The notes under the pieces: generated by a model
Seen by the model: only the letters and a program-made list of their open reading frames with translations
Database searches by the model: none
Told to the model about the DNA's origin: nothing
From: Teredinibacter sp. KSP-S5-2
GTDB lineage: Bacteria > Pseudomonadota > Gammaproteobacteria > Pseudomonadales > Cellvibrionaceae
DNA length: 64,000 bases
Assembly: GCF_032773895.1 (NCBI RefSeq)
Contig: NZ_CP120416.1
Coordinates: 3,811,001-3,875,000 of the forward strand
Direction: 5' to 3'
Translations under genes and position numbers: made by a program
Shown here: positions 35,889 to 45,100 of the stretch, in pieces
Layout of the letters: each line of letters opens with the position of its first letter
Position numbering within the stretch: the stretch's first letter is position 1

Positions 35889-36443
35889 AACACAGCAATC
35901 CTTTTAATTAACGACGAAAACTCAAAGCAAAGACGTGCAACCAAAAATAAACTAACAAACCAGTTTATATATTGTTTGAATATGAGGAGAGGAGAGAAAA
36001 GAAAACAAACTCCCTTTCTATATAACCCGCCAACTTATGAGACGGACCTCGCAACACCCCTTTGCTGATGCGAATCATACTCCTGTAATTTTCATTTTAC
36101 TTCGTCTTTCTGCAATAAAAAAATAGTTGTTTTTCGCCAAAAAAAGAAATTCACTTCATTTAATCGACATTAATAAAAAGCAACGATTACACACGCCCCG
36201 TTTAAAAACAAAACGCATAAAACAATAAATACACAAACAAGGAAAAAAGTGCCGACACCGAGAAAGTCAAGAAATTGTGACGACAAACTAAAAATAGACC
36301 TAGAAAAGAAGAAGGAAAACGAGAACTAAAAAGATGATTAGCAAAGAAAAATGAACTTCAGAGAAACATAGAGAAAATGCATAAGGTTAATTTCGCACAA
36401 ACCAGACTGATAAAATCATACATCCCCTCAATAAAAAACAGCA
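35889..36443. other. AT-rich intergenic region upstream of the subtilase gene
   Basis: About 550 bases with poly-A/T tracts and no ORF of protein-like composition on either strand. It should contain the subtilase promoter (minus strand). I could not pick a convincing -35/-10 pair. Confidence 0.5.
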
Positions 36444-36563
36444 ATGAATTGGGGTTGTATTTACTATATTCAGCACTTCCCGCTATTTGTTCGCACGAAC
36501 GGTGAACAAGGACACGGCTATTCACCTATCGTTGAATTAACCAATGCCGAACCATGTTATTTA

Positions 36564-36584
36564 TTAGGGCTGAAACAGCCCTAA
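36564..36584. repeat. Perfect hairpin overlapping the DUF1330 stop codon
   Basis: TTAGGGCTG (36564-36572), AAA, CAGCCCTAA (36576-36584). It overlaps the stop codon of the leftward DUF1330 gene. No T-run follows on the minus strand, so it may protect the 3' end more than terminate transcription. Confidence 0.6.
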
Positions 36585-36883
36585 ACTGATAAACCATTCA
36601 GATCTTTTACTAACACCAGAGACCCATTTTGGGTCGCATTCAGACGAATCTGTTTTACCAGGTTGTATTCAGGGTCGTTATAGAAATCCATCGCGGCTAT
36701 TTCAGATTCAAACTGGACAATCACGTTGATCATGCTGCCTTTTCCTTCCAGCACATACCCACGATCATCGGCAACCAGAAGCTTTCCTCCGTGTTTGGTT
36801 AACAAAAAATCTGCCGCACTGGCGTAGTCATCGTGTGCTTGAGCATCCTCAATATCGTAACTCGCAATTAAATATGCAGACAT
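36581..36883 (-). CDS. DUF1330 domain protein
   Basis: A 100-residue dimeric alpha-beta barrel type protein: AYLIASYDIEDAQAHDDY at the N-terminus and 'ESEIAAMDFYNDPEYNLVKQ' follow the DUF1330 pattern. Function unknown; the fold resembles small ligand-binding or monooxygenase-like ABM domains. GAGGAG precedes the ATG. It diverges from a TetR regulator across a 76-base gap full of repeats, so it is the probable target of that regulator. Confidence 0.85.
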   Translation of the reverse strand: MSAYLIASYDIEDAQAHDDYASAADFLLTKHGGKLLVADDRGYVLEGKGSMINVIVQFESEIAAMDFYNDPEYNLVKQIRLNATQNGSLVLVKDLNGLSV

Positions 36884-36907
36884 AGCGTTTCTCCTCTCTT
36901 TCTTCAG

Positions 36908-36966
36908 CTTTACAGGGTGTCAATTGACGATTTGTAAAGCCTAGATTAGACTTTACACCATGTCAA
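36908..36966. promoter_or_regulatory. Repeat-rich operator between DUF1330 and tetR
   Basis: CTTTACA occurs at 36908-36914 and 36951-36957, and its reverse complement TGTAAAG at 36933-36939. The latter two give a 7-bp inverted repeat with an 11-base spacer. A 10-bp palindrome GTCAATTGAC is at 36919-36928. The 16-base units at 36908 and 36951 share 13 bases (CTTTACAnnnTGTCAA), and the second covers the tetR start codon. This looks like a TetR-family autoregulatory operator. Confidence 0.65.
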
Positions 36967-37544
36967 GCGAAACCAATGAAACAAAAAAGCGGATTCTTCA
37001 GGCCGCATGGGAGCTAATGGAAGCCCATCGGGGTCAAGATATCAGCATGAATGCCATTGCCAAATCAGTGGGGATCTCCCGCCAAGCCGTGTATTTGCAC
37101 TACTCCTCTCGCACCGAGTTAATGATCGAGACAATGAAATACGTTGATGACGTGAAGGGGCTCAACGCTCGTCTCGAACGTTTAGAGGAAGCCAGTACCG
37201 GCATTGAACTTATCGATATTTTTGTCGACGTCTGGGGAAACTACATCCCTGAAATCTACGGCTTAGCTAAAGCCTTACTAAGAACCCGCGATACAGACGA
37301 GGCTATGGCCGCTGCGTGGGATACGAATATGAGCTGTCTACGAGAAGTGTGCGAAAAAATAATAGACATGCTTGAAGAGGAAGGCGCTCTCGCTTCACAG
37401 TGGTCCAAAGATGAAGCCACTGAGTTGCTTTGGGCAATGCTCTCGATTACCAATTGGGAACAGTTTATTTATGAGTGTGGTTGGTCAAACACCCAATATG
37501 TCGATGGCATGAAAAAACTGTTAAGACAAACCTTGATTGAGTAA
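36960..37544 (+). CDS. TetR family transcriptional regulator
   Basis: 194 residues. The N-terminal helix-turn-helix (about 25-55, 'ISMNAIAKSVGISRQAVYLH') is typical TetR; the C-terminal ligand domain is not recognisable. It diverges from the DUF1330 gene and likely represses it and itself through the repeats in the 76-base gap. The SymE-like ORF lies just downstream in the same frame. Confidence 0.9.
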   Translation: MSSETNETKKRILQAAWELMEAHRGQDISMNAIAKSVGISRQAVYLHYSSRTELMIETMKYVDDVKGLNARLERLEEASTGIELIDIFVDVWGNYIPEIYGLAKALLRTRDTDEAMAAAWDTNMSCLREVCEKIIDMLEEEGALASQWSKDEATELLWAMLSITNWEQFIYECGWSNTQYVDGMKKLLRQTLIE

Positions 37545-37613
37545 TTTACCTGGAAGCAAAATACTCACATTCAGGAACGCCGGATCAAATTCTCCTACCC
37601 GCCGCTCGCGCGG

Positions 37614-37754
37614 ATGAATAAAAAACACGAAGTGCCGGTGATTTATTTACAAGGCCGGTGGTTACAGGAGATTGGCTTTGCCATCGACAGTCAGCACCTC
37701 ATCGAACGAAAAACTAATAAACTCATTATTACTTTGCTTAAGAAGAAGGAATGA
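37614..37754 (+). CDS. SymE-like toxin ORF, possibly 5'-truncated
   Basis: A 46-residue ORF, too short for routine listing. VPVIYLQGRWLQEIGF followed by a C-terminal KLIITLLKK matches the conserved LxGRWLxxxGF core and closing strand of the SymE family (SOS-induced type I toxin, AbrB-like fold). The preceding in-frame codons continue the family pattern (ERRIKFSYPPL) back to at least ATT 37569, but no ATG, GTG or TTG lies between there and the tetR stop. It is therefore either translated from a non-standard start or from the internal ATG without its first strand, or it is a remnant. No antisense SymR RNA promoter was identified. Confidence 0.5.
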   Translation: MNKKHEVPVIYLQGRWLQEIGFAIDSQHLIERKTNKLIITLLKKKE

Positions 37755-37981
37755 AAGCGACTAAAAACCTTAAGGTTAGCTCGCACCTTGACCTATTTAA
37801 TTAGCCCCTACCCAAACCTTTAATAAAACTAACATACCTAATCAACTTTCACTTCTTAATCTCCTGAATAGATTTTGTATCAACCAACGCAACTGGTAGT
37901 TTTGAATTATTTATTTAATAGGCCTTTCCTGCCTCGACTATTTGAAACCAAAAACCATAGAAATTAAATAACTTTTTGGCT

Positions 37982-38629
37982 TCAATGATTAAACTCACAG
38001 AAGAGGTTATTTTTTATATCTGACTCAATTTCCTTTTTCACATAAGTTTTTTTTAATAAAAAATTCTCGGCCAAATCAACCTCTATCAAATAATTCTCAT
38101 AAACATAAAAGAATGAGCACTTCAAACTATTACTTAACTTCATACAGTCACCAACCCACAAATCATAGGCACCATCTTCAGGGCTAGTGGGTTTTCGAAA
38201 AATTTGCCAAGCATAGGTCTCCATTCGACGCTGCACTTTAATAAACCCTGAATTGACATCCTCAATCACAGCTGCGTTAAAACTACCAGTACGCTCAAAT
38301 GCTTCTTGGATCAGTTCATGCTTATTGTATTTACTAATCTCGGACTCATTCAAAACCATAAGTGAGTATGATAAATAATCCATATTACCCATTGGCACGC
38401 CTAATTTACTTACCAAATCATCAAACAGCGTGTCGCCAGAGCGATATGTAACTTTCAACATACCAGCGCTTTTATCAAAGCCTGACGTACCCACACCGGA
38501 TGATAACAATTGAACCGATCTCTCATCTAGACAAACTCTCTTACCATTAAAGTACATTTCATTCTCGCCATTGCTCTTAGAACAAGAAATTAAAAATAAA
38601 GCACCCAACAAAAAAATTAAACGTTTCAT
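37982..38629 (-). CDS. Lipoprotein of unknown function, candidate immunity protein for the RHS toxin
   Basis: 215 residues. Signal peptide with lipobox LISC (Cys16), so probably membrane-anchored facing the periplasm. The mature part has several Cys (for example in WVGDCMKL and LKCSFF) and no family I recognise. The gene starts 2 bases after the stop of the giant RHS gene and is transcribed the same way. It is AT-rich, as orphan immunity genes often are. Position, size and unknown fold fit an immunity protein protecting against the RHS C-terminal domain. That role is inference; an accessory secretion lipoprotein is an alternative. Confidence 0.7.
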   Translation of the reverse strand: MKRLIFLLGALFLISCSKSNGENEMYFNGKRVCLDERSVQLLSSGVGTSGFDKSAGMLKVTYRSGDTLFDDLVSKLGVPMGNMDYLSYSLMVLNESEISKYNKHELIQEAFERTGSFNAAVIEDVNSGFIKVQRRMETYAWQIFRKPTSPEDGAYDLWVGDCMKLSNSLKCSFFYVYENYLIEVDLAENFLLKKTYVKKEIESDIKNNLFCEFNH

Positions 38630-38631
38630 AG

Positions 38632-39114
38632 TTAAAAAGCTTTATCGCAGTCAGGACAATAAATAGCACGATGAACAAAATAAATCGGATTATCCGCTGA
38701 GTAATTAAACGGTATATTCCCTCCATAAAATCTTGTTGGAATACTATGATCCTCAAAAACAGAAAGGTGGTACCTCTGTACTTGCTCAGCATTTAAGTAA
38801 TGAGGAATTGAATGCTTATCTAGATCAACAGCCCGAACATGAGCTCGCATCAGATCAACACCTAAAGCTTCCAAATCAACATCCACTCCGTTTATCTGCC
38901 CCCCCAACTTTGCAAAGAAATTTGCTGCCTTACCGGTAATCAGGCCATCATCATTAACGATATCCAAAGCGGTTTGCCCCATTGGATCACCTCTCTTTGC
39001 TCTTGATGTCCAAAAAGCCTTACGGTTTCCATCTGCTGCATAAGCTCGCTCTTCATCGGTTACAGGCACCCCCTTTTTCGCATCTGCGCTCTTCCGATGC
39101 TGGCTCTGACTCGC
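38632..39114 (-). other. Unrecognised C-terminal effector module of the RHS protein
   Basis: Roughly the last 160 residues (about 2347-2506), after the Gly/Ala-rich linker GGKFANGAATGVFVYVLN. Notable features are HVRAVDLDKHSIPHYLN, YHLSVFEDHSIPTRFYGG, and the closing HRAIYCPDCD with a CxxC pair that, with neighbouring His, could bind metal. It contains no nuclease (HNH, AHH), deaminase or ADP-ribosyltransferase motif that I recognise. Boundaries are estimated by eye. Confidence 0.55.
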
Positions 39115-42100
39115 ACTATTCAGCACATACACAAAGACACCTGTTGCTGCGCCATTGGCAAACTTACCGCCAGTGAGGGCTGAGCTGGTTCCTCCCGCTA
39201 TTGCCGATTTCGCCGCATCGCCCCATGACCACTCGCTTCCCATTTGAGAGTTTACCGCAGCAGTAAACCCCGCTGCCGCAAAACCACTTCCAAAGTCCCC
39301 ACCACTTAACTCAGCATTTATTCCACCAACCATACCATGCAGAATGACTTTATTTGCAACTCTTGTAGCACCAGTACCCAAACCTCCAGAGTGGTCGGCA
39401 ACACCAATTGCATAGGTTGCTGCAGCCACTGCCCCCGCGCGAGCACCGGCTCTATATGCCATGGTTTTATCGCCCGTTTGAGCATATGTCATATTTTTAG
39501 CAAAGAAAGCTGCAACACCGATGACACATGGGGGACAAAAATACCCTACTACAACTGTTACTACGATCTGCACCACCATCGCAATATCTGGGTTTTTCGC
39601 CAACCAATTAAATACAGGCCGATGCAACTCTGTAGATATCTCAGAACCAAGATAACCTAACATAATATGCCTAGCATGAGTCGGCCCATGCCGCCCGCCA
39701 GCCAATACAAATGCTTTAAAGCCGGACAACTGCTTAAAGAAGAACCCACTAGGGTCTGTTGCATTCAATGGGTTATTCAATACATAGCTGTAGCGGTTTA
39801 GGCTTGCAATATTCGTCGGTTCTTGAATATGGGGATCGGCCTGAAGAAAACGACCTAGCTTGGCATCATATATACGACCATTCATGTGAATGATTTCCAT
39901 TTCATCCACCATTTCATGACCAGTAAACCCTCTTATGGTGAAAGGTTTTTGTGACACAAAGAAATTACTATTAATTTCCGCACTAACTAAATCCTGCCAT
40001 GTATCGGTGTTTCTTCTTTCTCCCCATGGGTCAAATGCCATTTCTTGAACGATATCCCCGACGGCATTAGTCATTAAGTTTATCGAACCGAGGTGATCCT
40101 TGTGCATAAACAAAAGCTCTCGCTCTGTTTCAATATCAGACGCATTAAATTTATGGGTAACCTGTGCAATACCTCCAATATTGCGTTTCCAATGCACAGA
40201 TCCATCCGGGTAATAGACTTTTTCAACCGAACCGATATACAGCCTGGTTGTCTGTTTATTATCCGTATCTGTATCCACTCTCTTATAGCGGTTTCGACCA
40301 GTACTATAATAAAAATTGGTTTTACGGCCGGCTTTTTCTAGCTGCTGAATTTTATTAAATGTGGTGTACGCAAGCGTCCTACCCCGGCCGTCATTCGTCA
40401 TATTTCCGGCAGCATCATAGGCATAACTTACGTTCCCAGCGCTTGAAACGGCATGAGGACCATAACCTAGGTAACTATAACTCCCTACGTCCGATTTATA
40501 GGTAATATTACCAATCTCATCATAGTCGACGCTGGAGGAATGAGTCACATCCCCTGTAACGTTATAATTGGTTAATCGATTTAGGCTGTCGTAAGTAAAC
40601 GCTTCCTTCAAATTACGATCTGCCCCAGATTTTTTAACGCCAGTATCATGTCGGTGAGCAAGATTACCACCATGATCCCAACGCATTTCCATATCTTGTA
40701 AAATCGCCAAACCAGTATGCGCTTGTAAACGCTCTATTAGACCTGAACGTGCGTTATAAAATGCCGATGTTGATGTAACTCCTCCGCCAAGATCATATTC
40801 AGTAATATTTCCACGCGTATCCATGCTGAGAATTTCATAGTAGTCCTGAACACTTGCTCCACTTATAAACTCTGCATCGCTCACTTTAGATAAGAAGCCA
40901 TAATTATTGTAGAAATGCTGCACCCCGGCGCTATCAAAAACCGCCCCATTTCTTGCAGAATCAAATATCTGAAACGTACGCCCATACTGGTCATATGTCG
41001 TTTTTTGGTAATGAGTCTGAGTTTCAGCAGGACTGCCAGGGATCGTTGTTGCTTTTTGGTTCATTCGCCCCAAGATATCGTAGCCATACCTAGCAGAATA
41101 ACCAGAAACACTATCGAACTCTTGTTGTAGGTTGCCCAGACTAACCTGAGTAGTCCCATTTTCACTGATTACGTCATACACCCAAAATGCATGGGCAACA
41201 ATCGTTCCTATAGGAGCATCACAGGAGCTACCCGCAGACGCGGCATAATCAATACGTTCAACCAGCCTACCTTTGAAATCATATTTTGATTCGACAATAT
41301 TTCCCAGCGAATCCATTTGGCAGGTTAGCTCACCTAGATTGTTATATTTGTAGTACCACTCACCTTTGTCTGGATCATTCATATACGTCTTATTCCCTAA
41401 GACATCATAATTCATTGAGATAACATTTGAATTTGGATCCGTTACATTTTTTAAATTACCGTTTACGTCGTATACGTAAGTAGAAATGCTTAACATATTG
41501 TCTTGTACAGATACGACTTCACCCAAAACATTTTTTGTTGTTATTTTTTGATGTCCCTGAGTATTTATTTCTGTGGTCGAAAAGCCGCTATGTGATATAC
41601 GAGTAGTTGCCAATGTCATAGATGGCATCCCCAAGTTATCAGTTTCGTAAAAAGGCAGGGTAACTTTGTTTGCTCGATCAAAGATATCGTAATCTGAAGC
41701 ATTTATTGAAGTCCAATAAATAGCATCACCAGACCTATATGGTTCACTTTTTCTAAGCAAATGGTTAAGGCTGTCATACTCTGAGTCAGTAAAAACCCAG
41801 CTCCCATCAAAGCCTTTCGCGGCAGTTCTTATGGTGCGCCCCAAGATATCACTACACTTAAAAGCTTCACCACCGCCGGCCTTCTTCACATTTTGCTTTA
41901 TAACAGCGCCGACTGGACACTGAATCAAGTTGGATTTCGATGCCGTCGTTACCATATAGCCTCCAGACGAATCTGCACTGAAATACGGTGTACCAAACGG
42001 CGTCGTCGCGGACACACTTACGGTGATCGAATTACCATTATTGTTATTAACAGAGATAGGGGCGCCATAAATATCTCGCGATTGAACATAGCGCACCTTC

Positions 42101-45100
42101 CTAACAGTAGAAAAGGTATTATTCGCCAGATCATTGTAGTTAGCATCTGGAGATGGAGTTTCTCCAGTTAGAGCATTACTAAAAACATCATATGTAGATT
42201 CAATATAACGCCCTGAAACATCAAATTCTGAATAAGCTGATAAACGTGTTTTTTGGGCACCATGATCTAAAGTTGAGGTAAAGGTTTCATTACCAAACTG
42301 ATCATAAAAGTGACGAGTAGTGATAATATTTGTGTTATCAATAACAAGTTTTTCTTCACAGAGCATTCCAGTTAACACTCCGCCATGCGCGAAATCACCA
42401 CTAGAGCAAGTTCCAGTCACGTCATAGTACGTAAATTCACTAGACTTTGTAGACGTTGCTGGCGAAGTACTTGGACGAGTTACTGTAACCGTTGCTGATG
42501 ACAAACGACCAAGCCTCTTTTCTTCAACAGTCGAACCGAACTCACTGACAGTTGAAGTCTCAACAAAAAAATCCGTATCAATTTCATTTGTATCATTGCT
42601 GCCCGCGCGTATTTTTTCAACTAATGAAATTACATTACCATAACTATCAATATCTTTAGCAACTTGGGTAGTAGACAGTGCCCCCCCCTGCGTTTGGCCG
42701 TTATCTACGAGTTCGTATTGAGTTTCCTCTGATAAATTGTCAAAGATCTGTAATGAGCCAAGAGCTTTGAACCCCTGTGTTGAAACATCAACGTTTTTCA
42801 ACGCATCGTAGTTATATACACTATAGGCATTTTTTGATTTTCTTAGAGTAACCCCTGCATTTGAACTTACAATAGTTGATTTTGGTCGACCGACATACGG
42901 CCAATCCTGCCTGTAGGTTGTAGTTGTAGTAACACCGCGCTGAACATCCAAAGTGGTTAATGCCTGATACCCCAAGAACCCCACACCTCCGGGTTGCACG
43001 CGAAGTTGATGATAGTGATAGTCCACTCTATTTGTAGCGTTGTTATCAGAACTACTCGGAGCTCGAGAAGAAACAGAGGTAACCACTGGAATAGCTCCAG
43101 CATATTCTATGACCGGCGCATAATAAGAAGAAATCAATCGATTATCTTCAGTGGCGAGATCAGCGAAAGGATCATTCACACTCCGGTAGAAGTCATCCTT
43201 ATTAAGTGAGTACATTGTTTGAGTTTCACATATTTGTTTAACTTCGAATCGTTCCCTATTGACTAAAGTATTATAACAAGACTCATACTGCGTCTCACTT
43301 ACACCCGCCAAGCCTTCATTTGACGTGTAGTGACCAGAGTGAATGAGAGAGGCATAACTAATATTTGTTTTGTTTCCTATGCCATCCTCAATCGAATAAA
43401 TGTATGCTCCACTATTTTTAAGATCATGCAAACCATTGTGGATATATGTACTTTTATCAGCAAAATCTGTACGAATAAAATCAACAGCACCATCCGCGTT
43501 AATATCATTAAAACTATACTGATTCTCCTCCAGATAATTTGCTACGAATATATCAATACCTGTCGGGTCAAAGACATCCAAAGCCGGGTTCCAGGGAAAA
43601 TACATAACACGACTTCTATCCGTATTAAAAGCGAGTATATCTGGATGTTTATCCTGATTATAATCAGCAAATTCAACAGCTATTTTCCTATCATCCCCCC
43701 AGGAAAAATACTCAGTTGGATTCGAAAATCCATTCCCCGTATTTATCAAGAAACGCCAGCCATTACCATGCTGTTCGAACAATTTTGTATTTGCATTATA
43801 CTTTTGCACATTTGCGAAGTAAGCCAGATCAGGTAGCCCATCCGTATTAAAGTCTGCAAATTTTACTTTAGGTATAGAGGAGAAATACGAGCCTGGACTT
43901 GACATCCCCTGAGTGACATCATAATTTGAAGGCAAGCCATAAATACTCTCAACGTATTCAAAGACCCCGTCATTTTGAGTAAATAACGCTAAAAAACTTG
44001 ACGGTCTTTCTATCGAAGAAGATCGTGGATCAGGACAATTTGGCGCGGAGCATACAATAATATTTCCAGTAATTTTTACAACGATATCTGATTTCCCGTC
44101 ACCATTAAGATCAACCAGTGTTGGTAAACTTGCCCCGTTGCCAACTATCGATTTTCCAGTTATAGAAAAAATCTCCGGCGTCGTAGAGAACTTGTAATAT
44201 TCATCGCTCGTCACAGGTTGCAAGGAATCTCTTTGAAGGTAATAAACCGATATTTGGTTGTTATCCTGCACTCCTGTAATAGCATCGGAAAGACCATCAG
44301 AATTAAAATCTGCGAACTGAACTTCAGAAGGAAGACTTAGATCACGCCTATAAACCAACCGCCATTCACCTCCGCTGCGAGGTTCTGACAAATATAACTT
44401 CCAGTATTGATTGTTCGGATCCTCCGTATTTTTAACTAACAGATCTTGACGACCATCGCCGTTATAATCAATAGGCACTAACTCCGCAGGAACAAAAGAG
44501 GAAGAAGTGAAGCTGGCATTACCTATAGACATTTCTGTAAACTGACTAGAGCCATCTTGAGTAAAAGCGTAATAAATTCTTTGGGTATATTGATTATTCG
44601 CGTAAGTAGTACCAACCCAAGCCAAGTCTCTTCGCCCATCGCCATTTATATCTAGATATGTTGTAGCACCAACTTGATAGTTGGAATTGGATAGACTAAT
44701 TGACTTAGTGTAGTTAGAAGGAATACCTATATTCGGTGTTTTCCATTCAAATTTGGTTTCAGGAAGGCAGTTAGTTGTAGAAACACACTCTTCGATTCCC
44801 GATAAACGGCTAAGTTTATCGGTGGATATATTCGCACCTCGTTGATCATAATTTAGTTTATATTTCCTGAGTAAGTTACCGTTACTGAATGAATCTATAG
44901 AAACTATTCGTTTTCTAGTATTAAACCTATACCCAGACACATAACCGTGAAGGTAGTCTTCCCTCTCTTGGTAATTAATTTTAATATGAGCACCCGGATT
45001 AGGTGATTGACCGTACGCGAAGTTAATCCGATCCAAAGCAAACAAAGTTTGGTCATTAATATAAGTATATGAAATAGGATTCCCGACACTATCCTCAAAG

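Noticed and set aside
43330-43836. 168-codon ORF antisense to the RHS gene
   Set aside because: Ile/Thr/Cys-rich translation mirrors the RHS coding strand, with no start signal or domain.
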